Positions 36,006 through 49,584 of a stretch of DNA of 64,000 bases are shown here, one piece after another (position 1 is the stretch's first letter; the number at the start of each line of letters is the position of its first letter). Both the position numbers and the translations under genes were made by a program. Source of the stretch: Pomacea canaliculata (lineage: Eukaryota > Mollusca > Gastropoda > Architaenioglossa > Ampullariidae); NCBI RefSeq assembly GCF_003073045.1, contig NC_037598.1, positions 6,896,342 to 6,960,341 on the forward strand, given 5' to 3'. A model generated the notes under the pieces. That model did no database searches, was not told the DNA's origin, and saw nothing but the letters and a program-made list of their open reading frames with translations.

Positions 36006-38869
36006 CTAGGTGTTGCGGTGAGTGCTGCTCACTCTCATGGCGTTGTTCGTTCCATCGGGACTCGCGTCCACCGCGGGGGTGTCGCTGGGTGGGGTGTCCT
36101 TGCATGTGTGCACGTCCACCCAGCGGCGACACTCCTTGCAGCGGACGAAGCAGCACCAGTGAAACTTGCACTCGCACTTGTCCACCTTGCGCACCGTCTT
36201 GGTGTCGTAGCCCCGCCCACAGCACATGATGTCACATCCGTCTGTGCCGAGTGACGTCTTGTTGCACAAGCGACCGGCAGTACCCAGAGACCCTGAAATA
36301 GGAAACGAGTCAAAGGTTATGCAAAGAATTATTAGACGGGGGTTTTGTTTGTAAGTTATTGGAAGAAAAGAGATCGACTGCCGAGGTGTGGATGTTGTCT
36401 GATAAATAAGCATGACCAACTGAATGTAGTGGTGACTAGGAAAAAAATAATGTTGACATTATGGCGATCTTATTCCTGAAAGCTTATTCGTGTAAAATCA
36501 TATGCTATTTTACTGTGGTTGGAGCTTCGGTTGAGAGGGACTAATGTTACTAAACTCATTGATCTGAAAGTAATGGTGCAGTACCTACATAAGAACAACA
36601 CGCGAAGCAAACAAACAAACAAACAAATTAAACAAACAAAACCAAGCACAACACACACACACACACACACACAACCAAAAAAAAAAAAAAGAAAAAAAAA
36701 AAAACAAAAACAAAAACGAGGTTACTAAATAATGCCGTATTCTAGTTGAACTCGGATGCTTATCCTCGTCACATCATCATGTCTTACCTACGCTTGGATC
36801 ATTGACACAGTAGTCTGGACTTTTTTCGAAGTAAACGAGATCTGAGCGAGTGGGTCTCTTATGGTTTTGGTTAGCCACGATCAAGCCAGAACCATCTTGG
36901 TTTATCATTACCTAGGTCAGAAAGAAAAGAAAAATCTCAACACAGGCATAATCAAATACTCATCTTGGGTGTCCTTGCGTCCGAGGCTCTATGAAGTGCT
37001 CCATGTCAATAATGGCTTTTCAAGACTGTTTTTATCTCGGCCGCTATTGGCTACTCTTTTATCTTCTGAAGATGAATAGAAATTATTGTTCTATACTAAA
37101 TAAAAGTGCAAACTGTGTAGATATATTTACCGACTCTCAAATATGGTTTACTTGTTTCGCGTCGGTCTTTTTTTTTTTTTTTTTTTTTCAAAGCAGTGAT
37201 CTTTAGTATGTCTTCACCATTCAGTCTGCAATGATCACACTTTATTAATGGCACCATATTAAGTCTTGACATTGTTCTGTGCTTTACATCATTGACTGTC
37301 ATCGTCGTGTGGATACTGTGATGTGTTCAATGCAGTGAGCTTTATGTCGCCCATACATTATTTGAGCTGTTGATAAAGAAGTGCTTTATGTGTCAGAAGG
37401 AAAATAAAAAGTCTGGCGGCTACCTGGGTGGCGCCGTTGTGTTTGGTCTTGAGGTAGTTCCCCACCCGACGAAACTCCTGCATGGCCAGCCAGCATGTGC
37501 GAACGGTGCACGAGCCGCTGACCCCGTGACACTTGCACTCCAGCTTCCGGAACTTTTTAACGGCCTGCAAAATGCCGGAGAGTGAAGGACAAAATAAGAG
37601 TTTTGGGTAAGAGATCTGCACGGTCAAAGGGCATTGACGCTTTTAAATAAACAAATCAGAACGCACTAAATATTTCTTAACTTAGTCGTGTATATAAGAA
37701 TGAGCTAAGTATTTCTGATAAAAGATGTATTTCTATAGCAGAAGTAATTACAACTAAACCGGAAATTGTTAATGAGCCAATTGGAACAAAATACTTATTA
37801 AGACATTCCAAATAGGCGGCACTCACCCTGCGTCCTGCGCGGTTGTTGTGGAGGTTCATGAGGGCGCGAGCATCCCTCGTCTTGCGCTCCTTGGCGTCGA
37901 TGAACATGCGGGAGAAGCGGCTGCCGAAGCCCACGTTGTCGGAGCATCCTCCCCAGTCAAAGGAGCCGCGCTTGTCCTGCCCCTTGCCCCGCTTTCCCGG
38001 GTCGCATGCGCAGTGCTGCAGCTGCCCCTTGCTGCAGGCGCGTGTGATGGCGTGCACCACCCCCGCCGCCGAGATGGCGTACACGAACGCCGCCTCGCGA
38101 CTGCCTAAAACAAGAGGCGACAATAAGTGTTTAGATGTCTCTTTCACACTTATGTCTTGGAGCCACTCTCATCTCAACCTCCGTCCCTTGACCTACCTTC
38201 CCTTCCCACCCACTCACCCAAAAAAAAGAAACCAAAACCAAAAAACAAAAACAACAACACACACACTTATCGGCGACTTTAATTTTCGAACTGGGTTTTG
38301 CGACTTGTCGATCATAGTACAATAATTATTTTAAATGTTGATTAATTGCTGCTAAGCCACTGTATGATCCCGGTAAAAGCAATTCCTTTCTTTTGTGATT
38401 TAAGTCTTGGTTCTCAGCATTTGTTTTGTTTTTTAAAATGCATGTCGAAATTTTGCTTCTTTCCCTCTTATTCTGGATTATTTTTTCTGTCTTCAAGAAA
38501 TGTTCATATAGCGTTAATGTATAAGTTCGTGTTGGAATTTAAGTAACGGTTCGAATTAAAAATGGAGAATTAATGAATGATGCTATTTGATTTAACTCGT
38601 GAATGATAATGATGATGATGACGACGAAAGCTTCACAAATTGCTCGTGGTGCATGAATTACTTGATCTGACTAAAGAACAGCAAAATATATGAATAAAGC
38701 TAGTTTATAAAAGATATGGAGTTATATACGAATAAAGTAGTAAAAAAAAAACTAGCCACACAGAATTCAATATCAGTATACTTAGATAAAATTCAGGTAG
38801 GACTGTCAAGTGAGGCAAACTAGAACAATATTAAAAAATATGCAAACCAGAAATAGAAGTGTCAGGACG

Positions 38870-38938
<69 letters not shown>

Positions 38939-41900
38939 TAATAATAATAATAATAATAATAATATTTGATATTTTTAATGCATCTTATATTTTAAATGCA
39001 ATGTTGATTTTAATATTCGCGTTTGAGTGTCTATCTTTTACTCAAAGTTCCTGTGAGCATCTCTAGATTATGTTCTTCGACCTTTAACTCTAGCAAAGAA
39101 GACAAGAAAGAACACATCTAGGTTTGTTTTTTTTTCAGCTTTAACTGACATTTCTTCATAGAAATAAAAATTGAGTATTCATTCGTGAGTCTCATGTACA
39201 CACCCAGCAACCCTGAGGCACGCACATTGTCATAAACTCAGAAAAACATAAACTCGTATTTACAAATGAAGACCGATGAAATAATTAACTGTTGTTTTTT
39301 TTTTTAATTTAACCATCTCTCTCTGTATGTGAGAGAGTGAGATGTAAGTGTTGCAGGTGAATTAACAAACTTTCAGCTGACCATTCAGGATACATCCTTA
39401 CGCTGCCTTGCGGCCTGAATATAATTTAAGAGTTGATTACCTCTATCTGTCTATGGCATAAAGAGGTTGAGAAACTTGAGCAGGATACAATGATGGAGCA
39501 GTTATTTACCTCAACGTCAAGCAGCCATCCAGCAGACATGATGATTAAAGGCAGAAGAGGGGCGAGCGGGCGAGTGAGCCTGCTGCTGAGTGTAACAAGC
39601 AGAGAGATGGAAGAAGAAGCCAAGAGACAAGTGAACAAGCGAGAGAGAGAGATTGTTACGGAAGGTAACACGGCAGACAGGATGGAAGGTATCAGTACAG
39701 AGACGAGAGAGAGAGAGGTGCTGCAGCGAATTTATCGCCAGAACTATTCTTGAAGACATCGTCCCTTGACGCAGTGATTTATGGGACGGGATTCTTTGAT
39801 TACACCTGACTTTTTGTGGCCTTAACAACGAAAATTGATGTACGGGTGTATCTTAGATAGTCAAAGGATAGCCTTATTGTACCGGGATCCATCACGGGGT
39901 GCTGTACATCATCTAGCTTTGACATGCAGAATACTACAGACATTTTTAAAAAAAAACCTTGCGTGGTGGCAGAAAGGTTAATGCCTTTGGCATCATCAAC
40001 TTCTTTACTTTTTCCCCCGTTCAAACCCTTTTGGGACCCGCATCATGATGAACTGTTTCAGGAATTCTCTGTTCAATCTCGATCCTTCTGGCACAGTGGC
40101 CTACCTTGCCTTCCTTCCTTCCTTAAGAGATGATTTATGCCCTCTACAGAAAACACAAGAAGCAAGAAACTAAAAATTGCTACTCGTATACCCCTATTTT
40201 TTTAGGGAGGGGGTGGTTGTCTGGGTTTATCTGTCGACCGGCTGATGTTTGATGTGGGAATGTCAAGCGTGCCGTACACGAAACACATTAGGAAACAAGA
40301 CACATTCCTGCGGCGAACAGCCAAAGAATGTTGACGCAAGACCAGTAAACCTAAGAGTCTATATCAATGAAAAAGTTGCGCCCATGCCGGGGAAAAACAA
40401 ATCCTAAAATTCAATCAAGAATTTCTTCCTGTGGCTTGAAAACATCACGGAGAACAGCCAGTCTTAGAATCGGGTCCTGAAAACTGGGGAGCCACAGAAT
40501 GGGAAATGTATGTTTGCAGGGCTTCAGGGCAAAAAAAAAAAAAAACAAAAAAAAACAACAATCCAGTTCCTGAAAAATGTTAATGACAAATAAAATAATA
40601 GATAAAAATGCTAACTATTGCAGGCGCCGTCGCGGTTATGGAATGTTAACTTGGTGTGGAGTTTTCTGCAGTGTGCCAGCGATGTCTGGAACTTTCATTC
40701 GGCCAACGACGACGGTTGAGTCACGACTCTAAAACTACTTTCTAATCATGGCTCTAAAAATGACTGGATTCTGCTAAAAAATTTGGAACTGACTGCTTTC
40801 TAGTCAAGACTATATATATATATAGACCATGTACTAGTAAACAATCTTGGACTTTGACCAGTTCCAATGTCTTCAACTTTCACCCCAAAATCGTTGGTTT
40901 CCTGTGACCTGACACAGCTTTGTCAAAGTTGGACAACAATAGCCTAGTTGAGAAGGACCTTTACCTAATCCTAATCGAAGATTTGAACAACGGTGTCATC
41001 TAGTCGTCTTCAACGACATCAAAGATTTTTTTTTTTCAGTTTCCATTCCACTACAGCGTTCACTATATCTGCCAACCTTTAATCGGGAAGTTGCCAAGAT
41101 AGTAAAGATCATTGACCGAGAGTTCAGATCTTGTCTCCGGTACATGAGACATGACCCTGTAGCTTGGGACTGGAGTAGCTCTGGTTACTGATTCGGCATA
41201 AACATCCCCCACCCACGCACCCCATTTTGTGACTGTACCTACCCTTCAGCATCACCTTGCCGAAGACTGAGGCGTCTCTGTGAAGTGTCGTGCAGTTCCA
41301 TCGCTGGGATCGGAACTGATACTGGCATTCTTCCACCCCTAGCCGTGCCCCATCCGCCAGGGACACCATGACATCCGGGTGGAGGTGACACAGTCGCCGT
41401 TGTCGCACGACTAGTCCGGGTATGTTGTCACACAGCACCCCGGCCCCTGAGGCGTGAAGCGGTAGTTGACTGATAAACCTACATGAACACAGAAATCAAA
41501 GAAGTTATGAAACGGAAGGAGTTGATGCTAGTTGCTTCTATCTTTTTTTTTAATTTCTTTCTTACCATTGTCTAAAAATCTAAATGATCGTTATCTAATA
41601 CTTTTCTAAAGCGTCGTCCAGCGTTTTACCCAATTTTCAATCTATACTCTTTAAAGGGCAACACAAGTGCAACATTTTTCATTTTTTATCGGGTTAAGTT
41701 CATTGAACAATTTTAATTCGCAACATATGAGTACATAATTATGCTTAATTTTCGAGATATAATAAGCCTTCCAATATCGGGATTCTCACTAGGAAAGCAG
41801 AAGAAAATTACTCCTATATTAGAGAGTGGCATTTAAGTGATACATGGATTTGTAACATCAAGTCCAGCAAAGCTATGCATGTCTTGCAGTCAGATGAAGA

Positions 41901-44900
41901 AACATTCAAACATTGCTCAGGTTGTCGTGTTCAAGAACCTATTTTTCCCCCAAGAACAAAAAACGGCTGATTTTGGAATACAGCCCTAAATATTTGAACG
42001 TTATCTAGAATCTTCCACTGAAGTGTAAAAAATAAAAGGTCCAAACGAAATCCACTGGACAGACTGGTCTTCTCCAGATCATAATTTAATGGGCAACAAT
42101 CACGGTCATTGCAGTTGACCTTGTCTTATTATTGTCTGTTACTAAGTATGCACATTTTAGTTAATTTTTCCATGTGTATTATTGTTAATAAAATATAAAC
42201 ATATTTCAAATGTACGTTTGTCTTAGACAAACTCCTGTAATCTTTTCGTTAGATAGTTAATTTCCAGCACTGCAGTTTTATTTTATAGTTAAAAATGACT
42301 GCTGACAATGACATTTTTACAGTTAAAAATATAATCACATTATAAAAATTGTACAAACATTTATTGATATAAATCTTATTTCTTTCTATTTTAGCTGGAT
42401 ACAACATTTACTGTTCACACGTGAATTCTGTTTTAGCTGTTTGGAGCACGCACATCAATGATGCACTCACACTGTCAGTTGTTTTTAGCATTGTGCTGTA
42501 TAAGGATACTACTGATGTGTTTGTGACTGTGTCACAATGTTACTTGTAGACCAGAACAGTGTCGATGTTGCATATCCGGTACTTGATGTTTGCTTAAGCT
42601 TTTTACCAGGTAGTTGTAGTTGGTTTAACAGCTTGTGATTTGGTATAGTTGGCAATATTGTAGGAAGAAGATCTCTTCGTTTTACTAAAAGTTTAAGACT
42701 TACCTGTACTGTATAAGTGACTCGATAACAATCACTTTTCAAATGTTTTAGCAAATTCTTTTGTACGAATTTCCACGACACCTTTCAACAAAGGAGAGAT
42801 GTGTATAATTAAGATCTGTGGACAAAATTAATCACTGGTGTTTGTAGCCATTATCTTTAAGAACTCCATCTGAGTGTCAAGAAGAACATTCAGCAACACC
42901 ACATAGTGTCCTACTCTGCTCTTCTTTTAGCGAGGTTTTCATCTTTCCTGTTCGGGTTCAGCTCATACAGACGACGCTATTTATAGAAATACCACCCTTT
43001 CGTCACTTCCTGTTTTTTCAACAAATCCAGGTGTGGCGAAGGAAAGATTAATACAACATTTATCGTGCCTCTTCGTCATAAAATACGACCAGGCTATGTT
43101 TTTGTGATACTTTATGCTCTGTTTCTAGTGATCGTGTTGCCCTTTAAACATAGGAAATGAAAAAGAAAAAAAAAAGACTCGGCACGCTCAGTTCCTGGAG
43201 ATTTCTTGCAAGAACATTTCTTCTGGTAAGACATGGTCGAAGTTTTTAACAGGAACCACTCTGACCAGAGAGAGAGAGAGCAAATGAGAGAGCAAGAGTT
43301 GTCTCGCTCACTTGCCATATTTGCCAGACTTGCGTAAACTCGCGTTTCACGGCTTTGATCAGGGCCCGCTACTCTGAAAGCGAGACGATGTCACCCTGTC
43401 GGCCACTTTGAAGGCAACGACTTGCTCGCTATTTTTTTTAAACATTTTCTAGGGGCCGACGACACGTTGTTGTTGTTTGTAGTAAAAAGTCTCCTACTAA
43501 CAACTTGAGCCGCATCAAAGGAGAGAAAAAATTTCCCAGACCTTTAAGCTGGGTGGTACAAGGGGGTGGGTGTGGGTAAGGTGTGAGGGAGGGGGAGAGT
43601 TTGAAATGAGTTGATAGACTTGCCCTGATCTGATGACGAGCAGCAGTTGTTAGATGAGAGAGTTGGAGGGTTGGGGGAAACGTGGAACCCGGGTGGAAGG
43701 GGAATGGGAGGTGGAGTGGGTGGATGGGTTGGAAAGGCAAGGAAGGGGAGATAAAAGAAACGAAGACGTGTCCACAGCACCTGCAAGGGGAGAAAAATCG
43801 CAGGCATGCACCATCACGTGTACGTTACTTTTCCCCCACCCGTCTCCCACACAGACACATCTTTATTCATTTCCTTTTTTCCATATTCATCTGGCCACCT
43901 TTTCTCTCTCATAAGCACACACTCCCTCTCTTCCACACACACAAAAGTCACTTTCTGAAAATAAACCGCAAGAACGAAGAAAACGATTGGGTCACAGGTC
44001 ATGTAGCAAGACTATGTACGTGTGAACTTAGCATCATACAACATCATAACTCCCTCTCATCCCGCTCTCTTCAATTGGAAGAATAATAATAATAAATGGG
44101 TGATTTGTTTAGCACACACGCTTGTAAGGAGCTTGCGCTTAGCACTTGAGACAAGAACGAGACAAGGACAACCTACAAAGGAAAGAAGTATCAACAACAA
44201 TACCGATGTCTGATAAAAGACAAATATCAAACCGCAAAGAGGAATCAAGGAACAATAACTAAGATTGTCGTGACTCAGTAAAGGAAGACAAGGGAAGTAA
44301 CAATAAACGGAAAAGAATGAGGGGTGAGTGAAAAAAGTAGCATTCTGTGGACTGTTGTTAGGACTAATGCTCAAGGATGAGGTGTGTTTTCAGTTTACAT
44401 TTAAAAGATTCAATGGTTTATAGGTGGCGGATACAGAAGGAAAGAGAGTTCCATTGTTTTGCTAACTAAAAATCATGTGACCATATCTTGCTTTCTTTTG
44501 ACATGAGTAGCTAGGATACGGTCATCAGACAAAGAGCGTAGTAGCCTAGCTGGGATGCTGGAGAAGAAAAAAAGTTCAGAGAAATGGCAAATATTAAAAT
44601 TTCTTTAAACGGTTCAGAAAATATATTCTCAAATAAACACTAATTTCTATAGCCTAGTTTAAAATGTGAAACGGCGGAAAGACAATCAGCCAATCAGCAA
44701 GAGACCTAGACGGTCAACAATTAATTCCATTTAGTAACATATATGCCCAAAGAACATTGAAGATAAATTTTCCAGTCTTATTCACACCTCTCGTTGTCTC
44801 TCCCACTTCCAGACTCTCTACACTCACAGACAATATTTCTCCGTACTATCTGCGGTCTGGCGTTTGTCGACTGAATAATTGACTGGAACCGGTCTGTGCT

Positions 44901-45271
44901 CTGCAGTCTGCCAAAACAGTCCATCCTTCCCACACTTCTATAGCTTTGCTTACCACCCTGCTGACTGATGCTGAGGCGCAGGATGTTGCCGTAGCTGCAT
45001 GGCGCCAGGGATGTGCGTGGCTGATGAGGCGCAACTGTAGACAACACCTATGTCATCGGCAACACACTGCACCCGCTGTCCTCCTAACACGCACACGCCA
45101 GCGGGTACATCAACACACACTATACCCCACAGAAAAACACAAACAGGTTACAGACATTATCCACCCACCCAAACACTAATTACACACATACCCCCATCCT
45201 TTAGCTACACCCCCGAGACACACACCACCTACACACTTGCTAACGAAACACAAACTACATACACACTAATT

Positions 45272-45349
<78 letters not shown>

Positions 45350-47974
45350 GAATTGAAATAGCGAATGGAGGAAAATCCACAGAATGAACTAAAGTAGCAA
45401 AGGTCACCATGTAAAGTTCATTAATGCCCAAACATCATTGTCAAGACTTGCTTTTAGAGGCCTGATATCACTAAACTCGCCATTACTATCAGTAACCAAG
45501 ATCGCTCAACGCTTTAAAAAAATTAACTTCACACAAATAAAGATCTCGATACTCTTAGATACTTCTCGAACCCCGCTCGAGAAAGTCTGAATTTGAAACC
45601 GAGAGACAGCCAGACCTGTGAACAAAGGTCTCATCACTGTACATATATGGTAACCGTTATTTAGTAATATTTTAATTAATGTTATACCAGTCTATGTCAT
45701 CTAATAAGCGGAACATCCCTTCAAATGGTCTATTGGCTTCATTCCGCATATCATAAAAATATATTTGCAAATTTATTTATTTAATTTGAATCATCTTTTA
45801 TCTAAACTTTATGTTTTTATAAGGAAATTTTTCTACCATCCACGCAGACGTAACCCACTGCTTCCATCGTTATTCAACATTCGGAGTAAATCCTGCGTGT
45901 TGTACTTGTAAATGTATTTGAGGTAAACGTGTAATGAAGAATCAGTTGCCTTTATTTTCATCCTTTCACCCAGCACTGATGTAGATTGTAGAGCGTTTTC
46001 ATTTTCAATATAGCTCGCTAAGAGTTAAAAGAAAATCAGTATGAGATAAGAACGTATAACAGATTATTGTTAATGTTGTTGTTGTTCTTATTATTATGAT
46101 TATTATTATTATCAATATAAAATCAAAAAGTCTCATATTTGAAAAACCATGTACTTTACACACACATATATATATATAATGAAAGCATAAAGTCGTTTGT
46201 AGTAAGTGATGTTAGCTGTGACTGTCTTTCAATATAAAGCTGGCAATTTCCGTCAGCGACTTATGATTGGATGTAATTAACAAGCCTGGTACTAATTTCA
46301 GGAAGGAATTATACTGAAAACATCGTATTCGAGCATTAAATAATTAATATTGTTTTCAATATAATGTTAAGCTATAAACATCAGCGGCAATAAATCTGAC
46401 TTACTGTTATTAATGGGTTTTGACAGGATTAAACGGAATTTTCTTATCCAGCTGGGAGACAGTAGTCAGAAAATGTTTTAGTTTAAGAGACAAGGAACTC
46501 TTTTATTCTTGTTATTGACAGTTAAATGTTGTCACTGGCATCTCGCTTTCACAGACATTATCATCACTGGCATCACTTGTCGCCGCATTTCTGAGGCATT
46601 GTTGTTGTTTTGTTTTGTGTTTTGTTTTTTAATTTAATTTTTTTTACATTGTTCTTCTGAGGCAAGCAGTCACGTGCCACAATGATAAAGAGGATGATGA
46701 GTCCGTTAATAATTAATAAGGACATCTTACAGATTCTGCTTCTTCTCAAGCGTTTCTGTCAATTCTTCTTTCTCGAAAGACAGTCTTGACATTCTTCTCT
46801 AAGCAGAGGATAAAACAAATTCAAACAGTCGTACAGCGAAATACTTTTTATCTCTCTCTCTCCCTTCTTTCTCTCCCGCGCGGACACACACACACACGCA
46901 CACCATGTCTGTATATCTGTACACATGGATAAACAAGCCTTGGCGAGGTGCCTCACGGCTATCATACCCGTTTGCAAGCTTCCTGCATACAATTCAAGGA
47001 TCACTTTAATCTGTTCATTGTCAGGGTTGCACCTCCACTTCAATGTTTATGTCGCAACTTACACTACGGATAGAGATTGATAACTGATCTTCCATAGTCA
47101 AATCCATACTCTTGCTTACAAAACTGTAGATACAAGTAACATAGACATATCATTTACAGGGGCCAGGGGGTGAGAGCAGAGGTTTATCCGATTAAACTGT
47201 GTGCCTAAGTGACTGTAAAGGTATACCATAGTACATAATCCTAGTAAAATGGGATTTTGGCATATGTCGCAGTTTGCATTCTGCAGTAAATTCTCGCAAA
47301 CAGGATGTTTTGAAACCCTAAACTTATTTTTGTTTATTTAACGAAGAGAATATTTTCTGTGGGAACGAACTTCTCGGTTGCTAGCCATAGATTAATGAAT
47401 TATTGGTTATTTTGTCACACCTCACGCGCACATCTCTTCCCAGGCGCCTACTCTTCAAAGACCTGGCAGGACGGCTGAGGTAAACACCCACAAATAAGAA
47501 CCGCGAGCTGTATAGGCCACAACTGCCAATCAAAGCACGCGATTATCGTAAACAAAGTCGGGTAACAGCGAACCTTCCACACTAGTCTACCCTGGGTGCG
47601 TCTGCCTCATTCTTGTCAGCTTTGTCGAGTGGAATGACGTCAGAAATACGTAGGCATTGCATAGTTTTGACGATGCATCACTGACGTCAAAAAGTATTAC
47701 GTCAGCTGCTCACTATAACGTCATGCCATTAACGTAAAGGGTGCGTGCTGTGGAGAAGTGATTTCCGCGCAGCACGGATTGCACGTGTAGTTTATGACCG
47801 CGCATTTTGACAGCCAACGGCTACCAGGTTAAACGAGGTTAGGGCGTTGTGAAGATCTGTCGAGTGCGACTGATAGCCACGACGCCATCGAGGCGCGAAC
47901 GCCAGCCCTCACGTACAGCTTGCAGCACTCCGTCATTCTTCCCTCCCTCCCCAACACACACTACCACCACCACC

Positions 47975-48008
<34 letters not shown>

Positions 48009-48496
48009 TCATCATACCCACAGACTTACAGACGCACAAACACGCACGCGCGTACAATATAGAATAAGGATTGCATGCATCCTTCCCTTTCCTCCAACCC
48101 GAGAGATGAATCATGTTTCTGCCACTGAAAAATGATGAAAAATGACAGAAAAGTGAAAACTCTAATCTTTCTGTCTGCTCGGGTGCTTCTCTCTCTCCCC
48201 TCCCAATTACCCCCTTTCCCATCTTTCATATCTCCTTTCCTTTCATTTCTTCTTTCACTCTTTCTCTCTCCACATCTCTACCTTAACTGCTTTGTCTTAC
48301 GTCCGCTATACTCTTCTTCTTTCCGACCGCGATCGCTAGTCTTCGTCAACCCGTTCTTAATGATGATTAAACGCTTGTAAAGACTGATTGATGACAAAGA
48401 AAGTAGAGGCGATAGTGATGTTGGTAATGCAATGTTTTAAAATCACTGATGAAAAACACGTTACATAGACGAATTTTTTATAATGACGACGACGAC

Positions 48497-48541
<45 letters not shown>

Positions 48542-49512
48542 GAAGAAGAAGAAGAAAACGTAAAAGGTAGAAGAGAGACAAGAAGTTATTGAATACTGTC
48601 TTGGGAATCCAAAAGGCGGCTTTTAAAAGCTTTTTCAAAAAGCATCCTTTAACAGTATCGTTGGCAGGAATGCTGCAGATAGCACAAGTCTTTTCCGTAA
48701 CCTCCGAAATAACTATTTATGTAAATTGCCGAGTAAACATGGCAATTACAGCGATGCAGAACAGACTGGATAATATCAGGAAATTAGTTCTGACAAAAAG
48801 GCTATATATTACAGGCCGAGTGAGTAAGGAGAAGACAACTAGAACACGCGTCTGCCCCGCTGCTTTCACCTGCGCCAGCCGCCCTTACCTCTGATCCTCC
48901 GCTCTGGTGCTGCAGGCAGGGATGCTTTGGGGGGCTTACAGAGCTACCCACGAGGTTGTTGTAGTTTCAGTTCATGAATACCGACCCTGCGGCCGGTGCC
49001 GTTGCCTGGGTCCAATCGCACGACGGGTGAACCGTTAAGAGTTGTCTGCCGACCTCCGAAGCATGCGCCTTCTGCACCCAGCTCATTCTACCCGCTTCCG
49101 GCGCATAGCTACCCCGGAAGTAGATTTTGCCTCCTGTGTGTGACTACGGGTCCTGGTCTGCTGGGGAACGATCGCGGTGTGTAGTTAAGTGAGCAGACTT
49201 CGTTGGCAAAGATATTTTCTGTTTCACACAGGGTGGAAGATGATTGCCAGGCAAGACTAATAAGATTCGCTCGAAACCGAGATGCGCGAGGGCCCAGCAT
49301 GTGCAAGATGATGTAGACGTGGGACAGGGGAAAAGATGACTGGTACATTGGCTGAGTCATCGCTTTATTTGAAGGATTTTTTTTAAAAAAGAAACTGATT
49401 ACAACAACGGATTCCAGAGCTCAGTTCTGTACTTCCAAATTTATCATTACAGGCTTTGGTACACGTGCGCGCGCGTGCATGCACGTCCACTCATACACAG
49501 AGTACCACAGAC

Positions 49513-49584
<72 letters not shown>

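Noticed and set aside
35787..36254. 155-codon plus-strand frame overlapping WNT2 exon 6
   Set aside because: Half of it is the antisense of WNT2 Cys-rich coding sequence; the rest has no motif.
39945..40045. Possible tRNA gene or SINE head (GTGGCAGAAAGG... with GTTCAAACCC)
   Set aside because: No cloverleaf could be drawn and the box spacing is wrong for a tRNA; no SINE body follows.
42509..42781. Minus-strand frame considered as the WNT2 first exon
   Set aside because: It lacks a signal peptide and the conserved SWW ending. The exon at 52952-53067 has both and the correct donor phase.
43438..44086. Overlapping frames on both strands rich in Pro, Ser, Arg and Glu
   Set aside because: They reflect purine/pyrimidine strand bias and simple sequence, not coding.
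47839..48222. 127-codon minus-strand frame with poly-Met and poly-Val
   Set aside because: It runs through the CAC/CAT microsatellite; the homopolymer runs are translations of the repeat.
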